Positions 50,626-60,646 are shown, numbered from the stretch's first letter. The stretch is DNA of 64,000 nucleotides from Vogesella indigofera (GCF_028548395.1 NZ_JAQQLA010000007.1:62001-126000), one strand, 5' to 3'. A program made the numbers and translations. Notes: generated by a model not told the origin, from the letters alone.

Positions 50626-52017
50626 ATGAAAGACAATTTCTCCACCGCCCCCAGTCGCCCGGCCATGATTCTGGCCGGTATGCTGATGCTGTTGATGACG
50701 GCCGCGGCCGCGTTATTGCTGCCTTACGCCAACCAGCCCACCGCTGGCAGCAATCTGCGGCCGGTACTGATCACCGCGCTGGCGGTCAACAACAGCATCA
50801 TTGCCTACCTGATCCTGCTGCATTTCTACGTCAAGCGCCGCCCCGCTACCGGCCTGCTCGGCACCGCGTTCGCCTACTCGGCGCTGATGGCCATCTACCA
50901 GCTATTGATGCTGCCCGAGGTGCTCCCCGGGCAACTGGGCCTGCAACTCGGCTCGCACCTGAGCATCTGGCTGTGGTTCGCCCGCCTCGCCGGTTTTGCC
51001 ATGCTGATCATGCTGGCGATGCTGTGCCTGGCGTGGCAACCGAAACCGCCACTGTCGCCGCGTAAGAGCAGCGCCTTCCTGCTCGGCTGTCTACTGCTGG
51101 CGCTATCGCTGATCTGGCTGGTGACACAGTGGTTGCCACCTTATCTGCCCGATCTGGGACAACTGGTCAGCCAGCAGGGCGACTATCGGGCACTCCGTAA
51201 CAGCGGTCTGGTGATTGCCCTGCTACTGTGCTGGGGCGGCGCGCTGCTCAGCGTGCTGCTGGTGACGCGGCTGCGCAGCGCCTTTCACTGCTGGCTGGCG
51301 CTGTGCTGCTATGGCTACCTGCTGTATCTGGTGCTGCTGTTCTCCTCCAGCCAGCGGCTGACGGTCGGCTGGTACGCCTCGCGCTTTTTCGAACAGCTCG
51401 CCGCCACCATCATGCTGGGAGCGCTGCTGTTCGAGGTATTCCGCCTGCAGAAGCGGCTGCAAAGCTCCTACAGCCAGGCATACGAGACCTCGATCCGCGA
51501 CAGCCTGACCGGCCTGTTTTCCCGCCGCCACTTCGACAACGCACTGGACGCCATCCGCCAGCGCCCGCCGGAGCAGGCGCGCCCGTTCACGGTATTGATG
51601 GCCGACATCGACCACTTCAAGCGCTACAACGACAGCTTCGGCCATGTGCAGGGCGACGACTGCCTGCGTCAGATTGCGGCCTGCATGGCGCAACAGCTGC
51701 GTGACGGCGACACCCTGGCCCGCTACGGCGGCGAGGAATTCATCGCGATCCTGGATGGCTGTGACGAACTGCATGCGGCGCAAATTGCCGAACGCATCCG
51801 CTGCGCGGTGGAGCAGCTGGCCATTCCGGCGGCCAGTGACAGTCCGGCGCAGCGCGCGGTGGTGACCGTCAGCATCGGGCTGCATTGCCAGCCGGCAACG
51901 GTATTGTCCGAGGAACACCAGCCGGTCGAGCTGGCCGACAAGGCGCTGTACCTCGCCAAGCATCAGGGCCGCAACCGGGTCTGCAGGCTGTCGGGCACTG
52001 CGTTGCCGGCTGGCTGA
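50626..52017 (+). CDS. Membrane-bound diguanylate cyclase (GGDEF)
   Basis: A 463-residue protein with about eight membrane helices in residues 15-280 (MASE-like sensor) and a C-terminal GGDEF domain (about 295-455). The active loop reads GGEEF, and an inhibitory I-site RDGD lies five residues before it, so it should make cyclic di-GMP with product inhibition. The start ATG 50626 was chosen because upstream frame lies in the ABC gene. TACAAT at 50539 may be a -10. A PilZ effector is encoded at 57257. Confidence 0.9.
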   Translation: MKDNFSTAPSRPAMILAGMLMLLMTAAAALLLPYANQPTAGSNLRPVLITALAVNNSIIAYLILLHFYVKRRPATGLLGTAFAYSALMAIYQLLMLPEVLPGQLGLQLGSHLSIWLWFARLAGFAMLIMLAMLCLAWQPKPPLSPRKSSAFLLGCLLLALSLIWLVTQWLPPYLPDLGQLVSQQGDYRALRNSGLVIALLLCWGGALLSVLLVTRLRSAFHCWLALCCYGYLLYLVLLFSSSQRLTVGWYASRFFEQLAATIMLGALLFEVFRLQKRLQSSYSQAYETSIRDSLTGLFSRRHFDNALDAIRQRPPEQARPFTVLMADIDHFKRYNDSFGHVQGDDCLRQIAACMAQQLRDGDTLARYGGEEFIAILDGCDELHAAQIAERIRCAVEQLAIPAASDSPAQRAVVTVSIGLHCQPATVLSEEHQPVELADKALYLAKHQGRNRVCRLSGTALPAG

Positions 52018-52186
52018 CGCCAGTCTTGCGCCACGGTGGTCCGGCATGGCGGCAGGCAGCCGCTTGTCGCCGAAGACACGGCACCGGTTGTCATCCCTGC
52101 CAGCCATCGCGCTCCACTGCTGCGATGCCTCGCTATCCGCTGCCATCAGGGCATCATCGGCTCCCGCGCGGCGGGCAGCACAAACG

Positions 52187-52212
52187 ACTTGCGGCCAACG
52201 TTGGCCGCAAGT
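52187..52212. terminator. Perfect 26-bp palindrome built from two overlapping 13-mer repeats
   Basis: TGCGGCCAACGTT at 52190-52202 overlaps its own mirror copy at 52197-52209, giving a 26-bp palindrome without a loop. It lies between the GGDEF gene and the convergent spoVR gene in a 226-base gap where I see nothing else. Probable bidirectional terminator. Confidence 0.55.
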
Positions 52213-52243
52213 TCGGAGCAAGTGACCGGCGGCTGCCGGCAAG

Positions 52244-53758
52244 TTAGAGGCTGGCTGCCGCCACCTCCGGATGGCAGTCAAAACGCTGCTGTACCGTGCC
52301 GTCGCTATCGACACTTTCCAGCTTGACGCCGAAGCCCCACAGCCTGGCGACATGCTTCAGCACCTCCTGCGCGCTGGCCTCGTCCAGCGGTTTGCGGTTG
52401 TGGCGGGTATGGCGCAAGGTCAGGCCGCGATCACCGCGCACGTTCACCGACCACACCTGGATATTTGGCTCGCGCGAGCCGAGGTTGTACTGCTCCGACA
52501 GTTTGGCACGGATCGCCTGGTAGCCCTGTTCATCGTGAATGGCGGACACCTCCAGCTTGTCGTCGCGGTCGTCGTCGCGGATGGCAAAAAAGCGGAAATC
52601 GCGGATCAGCTTGGGTGACAGGTATTGCGAGATGAAGCTCTCGTCCTTGAAGTTCTTCATCGCGAACTCCAGCACCGGCCGCCACGGCGTGCCGGCAATA
52701 TCCGGGAACCACTCGCGATCTTCGTCGGTAGGGGCTTCGCAGATGCGCTTGATGTCCTGGTACATGGAAAACCCCAGCGCGTACGGGTTGATGCCGTTGT
52801 ACCAGCGCGCGGTCACCGGCGGCTGGTACACCACATTGGTGTGGCTCTGCAGGAATTCCATCATCGCGCCATCGGTCAGCATCTCCTTGTCGTACAGCCG
52901 GTTCATCAGCGTGTAGTGCCAGAAGGTGGCCCAGCCCTCGTTCATCACCTGGGTCTGGCGTTGCGGATAGAAATACTGCGCCACCTTGCGCACGATGCGC
53001 ACGATCTCGCGCTGCCACGGTTCCAGCAGCGGCGCCGATTTTTCGATGAAATAGAGGATATTTTCCTGCGGTTCCGACGGGAAGCGCGGCGCTGCCCGGC
53101 TGGCACCGTCCTTCTCCCGGCGCGGAATGGTGCGCCACAGGTCGTTGACCTGCAGCTGCAGATAGTTTTCACGCTCGACCTGCCGTGCCTGCTCCTCGGC
53201 CAGTGACAGTTTCTGCGGCCGCTTGTAGCGGTCGACACCGTAGTTCATCAGCGCGTGGCAGGAGTCCAGCAGCTCTTCCACCGCGTCGATGCCGTAACGC
53301 TCCTCGCAGCGGCTGATGTACTGCTTGGCGAACACCAGATAATCGATAATGGCCGAGGCGTCGGTCCAGGTGCGGAACAGGTAATTGCCCTTGAAGAAGC
53401 TGTTATGACCATAGGCGGCGTGCGCGATCACCAGCGCCTGCATGGTCATGGTGTTCTCTTCCATCAGGTAGGCGATGCAGGGGTTGGAATTGATCACGAT
53501 CTCATAGGCCAGCCCCATCTGGCCACGCTTGTAGCCCTTCTCAGTCTGCACGAAGTGCTTGCCGAAGCTCCAGTGCTGGTAGTTGACCGGCATGCCAACC
53601 GAGGAATAGGCGTCCATCATCTGCTCGGCGGTGATGATCTCCAGCTGCACCGGGTAGGTGTCGAGGTGAAACTCGCCGTGCGCGATCTCGCGGATGGCGG
53701 CGTCGTAACGTTCAATCAGGTCAAAGGTCCATTCGGATCCGGTAGAGATCGGTTTCAT
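52244..53758 (-). CDS. SpoVR family protein (YcgB-like)
   Basis: A 504-residue cytoplasmic protein of the SpoVR/YcgB family, named for a Bacillus spore-cortex gene but of unknown activity in non-sporulating bacteria. Conserved blocks: MPVNYQHWSFGKHF, AYGHNSFFKGNYLF, NEGWATFWHY and NPYALGFSMYQDIKRI. It is last in the operon prkA-yeaH-spoVR, 33 bases after yeaH. In gamma-proteobacteria these three are co-regulated in stationary phase or nitrogen stress; regulation here is not visible. Confidence 0.94.
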   Translation of the reverse strand: MKPISTGSEWTFDLIERYDAAIREIAHGEFHLDTYPVQLEIITAEQMMDAYSSVGMPVNYQHWSFGKHFVQTEKGYKRGQMGLAYEIVINSNPCIAYLMEENTMTMQALVIAHAAYGHNSFFKGNYLFRTWTDASAIIDYLVFAKQYISRCEERYGIDAVEELLDSCHALMNYGVDRYKRPQKLSLAEEQARQVERENYLQLQVNDLWRTIPRREKDGASRAAPRFPSEPQENILYFIEKSAPLLEPWQREIVRIVRKVAQYFYPQRQTQVMNEGWATFWHYTLMNRLYDKEMLTDGAMMEFLQSHTNVVYQPPVTARWYNGINPYALGFSMYQDIKRICEAPTDEDREWFPDIAGTPWRPVLEFAMKNFKDESFISQYLSPKLIRDFRFFAIRDDDRDDKLEVSAIHDEQGYQAIRAKLSEQYNLGSREPNIQVWSVNVRGDRGLTLRHTRHNRKPLDEASAQEVLKHVARLWGFGVKLESVDSDGTVQQRFDCHPEVAAASL

Positions 53759-53791
53759 GATGCCTCGCTCTCCATATGTGTGCTGCCGGGG

Positions 53792-55063
53792 CTAGCGGGT
53801 GGCAGGCTGGCGTTTGAACAGCTCGCGGAACACCGGGTAGATGTCTGCCGGCGAGCCGATCTTCTGCATCGCGAAGTGCTTGTAATGCTCCGCCACCTTC
53901 AGGTACTCGTACCACAGGTTTTGCGGCTCGCCCTGGGTGATCTCGATATAGGCGAAGTACTGGCACCACGGCAGCAGGCTTTCCTGCATGATGCGGCCAC
54001 AGTTGGCCGAGTCGCTGTCCCAGTTGTCGCCATCGGAAGCCTGCGCCGCGTAGATGTTCCAGTCGCGGTTGGCGTAGCGCTTCTGCACGATGTCGTGCAT
54101 CAGGTTCAGCGCCGACGACACCACGGTACCGCCGGATTCGCGGGAGTGGAAAAAGTCCTCCTCGCTGACCTCGACCGCACTGGTGTGATGGCGGATGAAC
54201 ACCACCTCGATCTTTTCGTAATTGCGCTGCAAGAACAGGTACAGCAGGATGAAAAAGCGCTTGGCCATGTCTTTTTTCGACTCATCCATCGAGCCGGACA
54301 CGTCCATGATGCAGAACATCACCGCCTGGCTGGTCGGCTTGGGCTGCTTGACACGATTGTTGTAGCGCAGGTCGTAGGGGTCGATGAACGGGATGCGGTT
54401 GACCTTCTCGCGCAGCGCATGGATGCGCTTGCGCCGCTCGCGCACCTCCGGGCCGTTGTCCGCGTCGGACTCCAGTAGCGTGTCGAGATCTTCCTCCGCC
54501 TCGCGCAGCTGGCGCAGCGTCGGCGCAGCCATCGCCACCCGCCGTGCCAGTGCACCGCGCAGCGAACGCACGATGCTGATATTGGCCGGGGTGCCGTCAT
54601 TGGTATAGCCGGCGCGCACCGACTTCATTTCCTCGATGCCCATCAGCTGGGTCTTGATCAGATTGGGGAGCGCCAGGTCCTCGAAAAACACATTCATGAA
54701 TTCTTCGCGCGACAGCTGGAAGGCAAAGTCGTCCTCGCCCTCGCCTTCATTGCTGGCCTTGCCGCCGCCACCACCGGCGCCACCACCCTGCGGACGGTTG
54801 ATACGGTCGCCACGAATGAACTCCTCGTTACCGGGGTGGACCTGATCGCTGCGGCCGCCACGACCATGGTGAAAGCTCGGCTCGGAGATGTCCTTTACCG
54901 GAATGGACACGCTCTCGCCGCTATCGATATCGGTGATGCTGCGCCCCTTGATGGCCTTGCCGACGGCCTCCTTGATCTGGGCCTTGAACCGGCGCAAAAA
55001 ACGCTCGCGATTGACCGCCGACTTGTTCTTGCCGTTGAGTCTTCTGTCGATGATATTCGACAT
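53792..55063 (-). CDS. YeaH/YhbH family protein (DUF444)
   Basis: A 423-residue protein with a von Willebrand A-like domain: a MIDAS-like [10 protein letters not shown] lies near residue 250. The N-terminal part ([14 protein letters not shown], [17 protein letters not shown]) is conserved; residues about 80-110 are Gly-rich. Function is unknown, but it is almost always linked to prkA. It lies between prkA and spoVR; 74 bases with an inverted repeat separate it from prkA. Confidence 0.92.
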   Translation of the reverse strand: MSNIIDRRLNGKNKSAVNRERFLRRFKAQIKEAVGKAIKGRSITDIDSGESVSIPVKDISEPSFHHGRGGRSDQVHPGNEEFIRGDRINRPQGGGAGGGGGKASNEGEGEDDFAFQLSREEFMNVFFEDLALPNLIKTQLMGIEEMKSVRAGYTNDGTPANISIVRSLRGALARRVAMAAPTLRQLREAEEDLDTLLESDADNGPEVRERRKRIHALREKVNRIPFIDPYDLRYNNRVKQPKPTSQAVMFCIMDVSGSMDESKKDMAKRFFILLYLFLQRNYEKIEVVFIRHHTSAVEVSEEDFFHSRESGGTVVSSALNLMHDIVQKRYANRDWNIYAAQASDGDNWDSDSANCGRIMQESLLPWCQYFAYIEITQGEPQNLWYEYLKVAEHYKHFAMQKIGSPADIYPVFRELFKRQPATR

Positions 55064-55085
55064 GATTGTCTCCTAGCCTTGTGTG

Positions 55086-55130
55086 CGGTACGGACGTTGG
55101 CCGCAGGCCCCGCGGCCAACGTTGGTACCG
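55086..55130 (-). terminator. Inverted 13-mer-like pair between prkA and yeaH
   Basis: Near-exact copies at 55094-55105 and 55112-55123 form an 11-bp perfect core stem; with two mismatches the stem extends to GGTAC/GTACC outside. Inside an operon it might reduce yeaH-spoVR expression relative to prkA or stabilise the upstream mRNA. Confidence 0.5.
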
Positions 55131-55137
55131 CTATTGC

Positions 55138-57066
55138 TCAGGACGACTTGCGTACCCGCAGATACCATTCGCACAGCAAACGGACCTGTTTCGGGGTATA
55201 GCCTTTGGTCACCATGCGGTTGACAAAGTCTTCGTGCTTTTTGGCCTCATCCGCGCTGGCCTTGGCATTGAAGCTGATCACCGGTAGCAGCTCCTCGGTA
55301 TTGGAGAACATTTTCTTCTCGATGACCGTGCGCAGCTTCTCGTAACTGGTCCAGGTCGGATTCTTGCCGGCATTGTTGGCCCGCGCCCGCAACACGAAGT
55401 TGACGATCTCGTTGCGGAAGTCTTTCGGGTTGGAAATGCCCGCCGGTTTCTCGATCTTTTCCAATTCGGCGTTGAGCGAGTTGCGATCAAAGCTTTCACC
55501 GGTATCCTGGTCGCGATACTCCTGATCCTGAATCCAGTAGTCGGCAAAGGTCACGTAACGGTCAAAAATATTCTGGCCGTACTCCGAGTAGCTTTCCAGA
55601 TAGGCGGTCTGGATTTCCTTGCCGATAAATTCGACATATTTCGGTGCCAGAAACTCCTTGATGAAGGTGAGATATTTCTGCTCCAGCTCGGGTGGAAACT
55701 GCTCGCGTTCGACCTGCTGCTCCAGCACGTAGAGCAGGTGTACCGGGTTGGCCGCCACCTCGGTGTGGTCAAAGTTGAACACCTTGGACAGGATCTTGTA
55801 GGCGAAGCGGGTCGACAGCCCGCTCATGCCTTCATCGACGCCGGCGAAATCGCGGTATTCCTGCTGCGACTTGGCCTTCGGATCGGTGTCCTTCAGGTTT
55901 TCGCCGTCGTAGACCTGCATCTTGCTGAACAGGCTGGAGTTTTCCGGATCCTTCAGCCGCGACAGCACCGAGAACTGCGCCATCATCTTCAGGGTACCCG
56001 GTGCGCACGGCGCGCCGCCCAGCGACGAGTTGCGGATCAGCTTGTCGTAGATGCGGGTTTCGTCGGTGACGCGCAGGCAGTACGGCACCTTGACGATGTA
56101 GATACGATCGAGGAAGGCCTCGTTGTTCTTGTTGTTGCGGAACTGCTTCCATTCGCTCTCGTTGGAGTGGGCAAGGATGATGCCGTCAAACGGAATGGCG
56201 CCAAAGCCTTCCGTGCCCTTGAAGTTGCCCTCCTGGGTGGCGGTCAGCAGCGGGTGCAGTACCTTGATCGGCGCCTTGAACATTTCCACGAATTCCAGCA
56301 ACCCCTGGTTGGCCAGGCACAGGCCGCCGGAGTAGCTGTAGGCGTCCGGGTCATCCTGGGCATAGCTTTCCAGCTTGCGGATGTCGACCTTGCCCACCAG
56401 CGAGCTGATGTCCTGGTTGTTTTCGTCACCTGGCTCGGTTTTGGCCACCGCCACCTGTTTCAGCACCGAGGGATAACGCCGCACCACGCGGAACTGGCTG
56501 ATGTCGCCGTTGAACTCGTGCAGGCGCTTCACCGCCCACGGGCTGGGAATGCCGCGCAGGTAGCGGCGCGGAATGCCGTACTGTTCTTCCAGGATCGGGC
56601 CGTCCTCATCGTAGTTGAACAGCCCCAGCGGCGACTCGTTGACCGGGCTGCCCTTGACGGCATAGAACGGCACCCGTTCCATCAACTCTTTCAGTTTCTC
56701 GGCGATGGAGGACTTGCCGCCGCCAACCGGCCCCAGCAGGTAGAGAATCTGTTTCTTCTCTTCCAGCCCCTGCGCGGCATGGCGGAAGTAGGACACCACC
56801 TGTTCCACCACTTCTTCCATGCCGTAAAAGTCACGGAATGCCGGGTAAACACGGATGATCTTGTTGCTGAAGATGCGCGACAGGCGGGGGTCATGGCGGG
56901 TATCGACCACTTCCGGCTCGCCCACCGCCATCAGCATGCGTTCGGCCGCAGACGCATAGGCTGTGCGATCCTGCTTGCACAGTTCCAAGTATTCCTGAAT
57001 GGTCAATTCTTCTTCGCGAGTGCGATCGAAACGGGAAGCGAAACTGCTGAAGATGTCGGGGCTCAT
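55138..57066 (-). CDS. PrkA family serine protein kinase (YeaG-like)
   Basis: A 642-residue AAA+/kinase fusion. The N-terminal AAA domain has Walker A GPVGGGKSS near 112-120 and NESPLGLFN; the C-terminal PrkA kinase domain covers about 385-640. YeaG of E. coli is a Ser/Thr kinase of stationary-phase and nitrogen-starvation responses. It has a strong AGGAGG ribosome site. CTATAC on the minus strand near 57175 could be a stress-sigma -10, but this is weak. It heads prkA-yeaH-spoVR. Confidence 0.94.
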   Translation of the reverse strand: MSPDIFSSFASRFDRTREEELTIQEYLELCKQDRTAYASAAERMLMAVGEPEVVDTRHDPRLSRIFSNKIIRVYPAFRDFYGMEEVVEQVVSYFRHAAQGLEEKKQILYLLGPVGGGKSSIAEKLKELMERVPFYAVKGSPVNESPLGLFNYDEDGPILEEQYGIPRRYLRGIPSPWAVKRLHEFNGDISQFRVVRRYPSVLKQVAVAKTEPGDENNQDISSLVGKVDIRKLESYAQDDPDAYSYSGGLCLANQGLLEFVEMFKAPIKVLHPLLTATQEGNFKGTEGFGAIPFDGIILAHSNESEWKQFRNNKNNEAFLDRIYIVKVPYCLRVTDETRIYDKLIRNSSLGGAPCAPGTLKMMAQFSVLSRLKDPENSSLFSKMQVYDGENLKDTDPKAKSQQEYRDFAGVDEGMSGLSTRFAYKILSKVFNFDHTEVAANPVHLLYVLEQQVEREQFPPELEQKYLTFIKEFLAPKYVEFIGKEIQTAYLESYSEYGQNIFDRYVTFADYWIQDQEYRDQDTGESFDRNSLNAELEKIEKPAGISNPKDFRNEIVNFVLRARANNAGKNPTWTSYEKLRTVIEKKMFSNTEELLPVISFNAKASADEAKKHEDFVNRMVTKGYTPKQVRLLCEWYLRVRKSS

Positions 57067-57193
57067 GGCTTAACCCTCCTGCTGGAGGCAAGCGGAGCGG
57101 GAACGGTGCCAATCGCACCGCTCTTCCCCCTTGCCAAGTTATCAGTGGACTAACAAGCTGCATCTGTTTTTTTGGGTATAGCCCGCTAATGCA

Positions 57194-57221
57194 AATAAAA
57201 AAAGCCGCTCTTAATAGCGGC
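57194..57221 (-). terminator. Terminator of the DUF2062-nudF-PilZ operon
   Basis: AGCCGCT/AGCGGCT stem with a 5-6 base loop, followed by T7 on the minus strand, 36 bases past the PilZ stop. Confidence 0.85.
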
Positions 57222-57256
57222 TGTTACATTCCAAACAATTAACATAAGTAAAGTAA

Positions 57257-57568
57257 CTAACGTTTAATAATTTTTGCGCCGATTTCATACAGCTTGCCGC
57301 GCTCCACTTCATTGCAGCGGCGCACTTCCACCACGGTCTCGAACGGCTTGCTGTACACCGCGCCGACCGGCGGCACGATGATGGTGACTTCCAGAATTTC
57401 GCCGAATTGTGGCACAAACGCGGAGCGTATGGCGAGGCCATCCACCGACAGATCCACGCATTCACCATAGTGGGTTTCGCCGGTATGGCGCGATTTCATC
57501 TTGGCACGACAGCCCATGCGCAGGCGTTTGCCGCCACGACGCTCGTGATGCGCGTCAAAGGGCTTCAC
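57257..57568 (-). CDS. Small PilZ-domain protein
   Basis: A 103-residue single-domain PilZ protein, a cyclic di-GMP receptor family. The arginine-rich binding motif is ERRGGKRLR near residues 9-17, followed by DLSVDGLAIRS (the DxSxxG motif) near 42-52. The start is GTG at 57568 because GGGGAG lies 8 bases before it; it overlaps nudF by 14 bases. Its target (motor, pilus or envelope) cannot be told. Confidence 0.85.
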   Translation of the reverse strand: MKPFDAHHERRGGKRLRMGCRAKMKSRHTGETHYGECVDLSVDGLAIRSAFVPQFGEILEVTIIVPPVGAVYSKPFETVVEVRRCNEVERGKLYEIGAKIIKR

Positions 57569-58112
57569 AGCGCAACTCCCCGCGTTGCCATGCGGCCAAC
57601 CAGTACAGGCCGACCAGGCTCTTGCTGTCGCAGATACGGCCATCCAGTGTCATTGTCATTACCTCGGCCAGTGGCACAGTCAGCACTTCCAGAAACTCGC
57701 CCTCGTCCAGCTGCCGCTCGCCGGCGGTCAGCGCAGTCGCCAGATAATAGTGAATCACCTCATCAGAATAGCCGATGCACGGATACGCCTTGCCCAGATA
57801 AAACCAGTTGGCCGCCCGGTAGCCGGTTTCCTCCAGCAATTCGCGCTTGGCGGTCGCCAGCGGCGCCTCCTGCGGATCGATCTTGCCGGCAGGGATCTCC
57901 AGAAAAGTGCGTGCCAGCGGATAGCGGAACTGGCGCTCCAGCAGCAGCTTGCCGTCGTCGGATAGCGCCAGCACCGCCACCGCACCGGGGTGACGGATGT
58001 ACTCGCGCCACGCCGGGCTGCCGTCCGGCAAGGCCACGCTATCGCGCTGCACCTTGATGAAGCCGCCGCTGAACACCTGCTCGCCGGCCAGTTTCTTTTC
58101 AGTCAGATCCAC
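57555..58112 (-). CDS. nudF: Nudix hydrolase, ADP-ribose pyrophosphatase (NudF-like)
   Basis: A 185-residue Nudix enzyme that splits ADP-ribose into AMP and ribose 5-phosphate. The Nudix box starts at GKIDPQEAP and ends KRELLEETGY. The residue pattern after it (PCIGYSDE, then EGEFLEV) matches the ADP-ribose group. It overlaps DUF2062 upstream by 14 bases and the PilZ gene downstream by 14 bases, so the three are tightly coupled. Confidence 0.92.
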   Translation of the reverse strand: MDLTEKKLAGEQVFSGGFIKVQRDSVALPDGSPAWREYIRHPGAVAVLALSDDGKLLLERQFRYPLARTFLEIPAGKIDPQEAPLATAKRELLEETGYRAANWFYLGKAYPCIGYSDEVIHYYLATALTAGERQLDEGEFLEVLTVPLAEVMTMTLDGRICDSKSLVGLYWLAAWQRGELRCEAL

Positions 58113-58656
58113 GAACTTCCTTTCGCTTGCGCCACTGTCGCAACACGGCGCATTGCCATAACAGCATCACGATAACATATCCGGTGAGGCCAAAGGTCAG
58201 CCCCAGGGCCGGTACGCCCACCACCAGCGGCCACCCCATGTGCAGGGTCCACCCCAGTACCGCATGCTGCCATTGCCACAGGTGTTCGCCATCGAATACC
58301 GGAAACGGCGGCATGACCAGTTCGCCGTTGATGCCCAGCAACTGCTTGCCCAGCTCGAAGGCCAGGTAGTACAGCGGCAGATAGGTCAGCGGGTTGGTAT
58401 AGAGCGTACAGGCCAGCGCCACAGGCAGGTTGATGCGAAAAAGCAACGCCAGCAACGCCGCCGTCAGCATCTGTGTCGGCCCCGGCATCAGCCCGGAAAA
58501 CAGGCCGACCGCCACCGCCAGCGCCACCTTGCGCCGCTGCAGGCTCCACAGCGCGGCATGGCCCAGATACGGGGCCAGCGGCCGCAGCAGGGCCGAATTG
58601 TCCAGCCACACTCCCGGGTGCGGCATACGCCGCAATAACCAGCGTTTGATACTCAT
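58099..58656 (-). CDS. DUF2062 membrane protein
   Basis: A 185-residue inner-membrane protein of the DUF2062 family, with helices near 45-70, 78-105 and 135-170. The conserved core is AVAVGLFSGLMPGP and TNPLTYLPLYY. No function is established. First gene of the overlapping operon with nudF and PilZ. Confidence 0.88.
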   Translation of the reverse strand: MSIKRWLLRRMPHPGVWLDNSALLRPLAPYLGHAALWSLQRRKVALAVAVGLFSGLMPGPTQMLTAALLALLFRINLPVALACTLYTNPLTYLPLYYLAFELGKQLLGINGELVMPPFPVFDGEHLWQWQHAVLGWTLHMGWPLVVGVPALGLTFGLTGYVIVMLLWQCAVLRQWRKRKEVRGSD

Positions 58657-58840
58657 CGGCTACCCGCGCCTTTCCGTGACCGGCAGCGCCGCACCGGTCA
58701 ACAAAAATAAAACAAGCGTTTGACTTAAACGAGCGTCGCTGTGCACACTACGCCCCAGCACACGGTTTTGTGCCGCCACCCCAATACGACACGAGAGACG
58801 ACCCGTTGCATCCGGGCCGTGCATTAATACGGAGACCATC

Positions 58841-60625
58841 ATGCCCGCTTATCAAGCACCGCTGCGCGATTTCGACTTTGTCCTGAACGAGCTGATCAAA
58901 GTTCAGGATACCCTGCCCTCGCTGCCGGGTTATGAAGAAGCCACGCAAGACATTTTCTCGTCTTATCTGGAGGCGGCGGCACAATTCTGCGAGAACGAAC
59001 TGGCGCCGCTGAATCGCCCGGCCGACGAAGAAGGCTGCACCTTCGACGCCGCCACCAAGTCGGTAACCACCCCGGTCGGCTTCAAGGAAGCGTACAAGCA
59101 GTTCTGCGAGCTGGGCTTCACCGCGCTGGACTGCGATCCGGCCTACGGCGGCCAGGGCATGCCCAAGACGCTGTCGTTCCCGATCATCGAGATGCAGTGC
59201 TCGGCCAACGTCGCCTGGTCGATGTACCCCGGCCTGAGCCACGGCGCCTACTCCGCCATCCACGCCCACGGTAGCGACGAGCAGAAAGCCACCTACCTGC
59301 CGCATCTGGTTGATGGCAGCTGGACCGGCACCATGTGCCTGACCGAACCGCACTGCGGCACCGACCTCGGCCTGCTGAAAACCCGCGCAGAGCCAAACGG
59401 CGACGGCAGCTACAGCATCAGCGGCACCAAGATCTTCATCTCCGCCGGCGAGCACGACATGGCCGACAACATCATCCACCTGGTGCTGGCGCGGCTGCCG
59501 GATGCCCCGAAGGATGTGAAGGGCATCTCGCTGTTCATCGTGCCGAAATTCCACGCCGACGGCAGCCGCAACAGCGTGTACTGCGGCAGCCTGGAACACA
59601 AGATGGGCATCAAGGCCAACGCCACCGCGGTGATCAACCTCGACGGCGCTCGCGGCTACCTGATCGGCGAAGCCAACAAGGGTCTGGCCTGCATGTTCAC
59701 TATGATGAACGCCGCCCGCCTCGGCTGCGGCATGCAGGGCCTCGGTCTGGGCGAAGCCGCGTTCCAGGGCGCACTGACCTATGCCAAAGACCGGCTGCAG
59801 ATGCGCGCGATGGCCGGCGCCAAGTTCCCGGACAAGGCCGCCGACCCGATCATCGTACACCCCGACGTGCGCCGCATGCTGCTGACGCAGAAGGCCTACA
59901 CCGAAGCCGGCCGTGCACTGGCCGCGCTGCTGGCGCTGCAGCTGGACATCGAAGAGAAGCACCCGGATGCCGACGCGCGTCAGGACGCAGCCGACCTGGT
60001 GGCGCTGCTGACCCCGGTGGCCAAGGCGTTCATGACCGACAACGGCTACACTGCGGCCAACCTTGGCATGCAGGTATTCGGCGGCCACGGCTTCATCCGC
60101 GAATGGGGCATGGAGCAGCTGGTGCGCGACTGCCGCATCTCGCAGATCTACGAAGGCACCAACGGCATCCAGGCCATCGACCTGCTCGGCCGCAAGGTGC
60201 TGCTGGATCAGGGCCAGAAGCTGCGCAAGTTCACCAAGCAGATCCACAAGTTCTGCCAGGCCAACGAGAGCAACGCGCAGCTGGCCGAGTTCGTGGCCCC
60301 GCTGGCCAAGCTGCTGAAGGACATCGGCGACATCACCATGGGCATCGGCATGGCATCGATGAAGGATCGTGACGAAGCCGGCGCCGCCGCCAGCGACTAC
60401 CTGCGCCTGCTCGGTCACCTGACCTACGGCTGGTTGTGGGCGCGGATGGCGGAAGTGGCCTACGCCAAGCTGGAAACCGGCAGCGACAACTTCTACAAGG
60501 CCAAGATCGTCACCGCCCGCTTCTACTTCGCCAAGCTGCTGCCGGAAGTGGAAGCGCTGAAAGCCACCATCAAGGGCGGCGCCAAGCCGCTGATGACGCT
60601 GGCGGACGAGCATTTCGCCTTCTGA
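58841..60625 (+). CDS. Acyl-CoA dehydrogenase with C-terminal extension (DmdC/AcdA type)
   Basis: A 594-residue FAD enzyme, larger than the usual 380-400 because of a C-terminal ACAD extension. Domain order: N-terminal helices (40-155), middle beta domain (TGTMCLTEPHCGTDLG, ISGTKIFISAGEHD), C-terminal helical domain with the catalytic glutamate in IYEGTNGIQ, then the extension (about 470-590). The group includes 3-methylmercaptopropionyl-CoA dehydrogenase (DmdC) and medium/long-chain beta-oxidation enzymes. One in-frame 13-mer copy at 60052-60064. CGTTT and AAACG half sites lie at 58717-58731. Confidence 0.9.
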   Translation: MPAYQAPLRDFDFVLNELIKVQDTLPSLPGYEEATQDIFSSYLEAAAQFCENELAPLNRPADEEGCTFDAATKSVTTPVGFKEAYKQFCELGFTALDCDPAYGGQGMPKTLSFPIIEMQCSANVAWSMYPGLSHGAYSAIHAHGSDEQKATYLPHLVDGSWTGTMCLTEPHCGTDLGLLKTRAEPNGDGSYSISGTKIFISAGEHDMADNIIHLVLARLPDAPKDVKGISLFIVPKFHADGSRNSVYCGSLEHKMGIKANATAVINLDGARGYLIGEANKGLACMFTMMNAARLGCGMQGLGLGEAAFQGALTYAKDRLQMRAMAGAKFPDKAADPIIVHPDVRRMLLTQKAYTEAGRALAALLALQLDIEEKHPDADARQDAADLVALLTPVAKAFMTDNGYTAANLGMQVFGGHGFIREWGMEQLVRDCRISQIYEGTNGIQAIDLLGRKVLLDQGQKLRKFTKQIHKFCQANESNAQLAEFVAPLAKLLKDIGDITMGIGMASMKDRDEAGAAASDYLRLLGHLTYGWLWARMAEVAYAKLETGSDNFYKAKIVTARFYFAKLLPEVEALKATIKGGAKPLMTLADEHFAF

Positions 60626-60646
60626 TCGCACACTGGCCATAACAAC

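Noticed and set aside
57067..57200. A sigma-54 promoter before prkA
   Set aside because: TGGCAC and TGGCAA occur on the minus strand, but TTGC at the correct distance does not follow.
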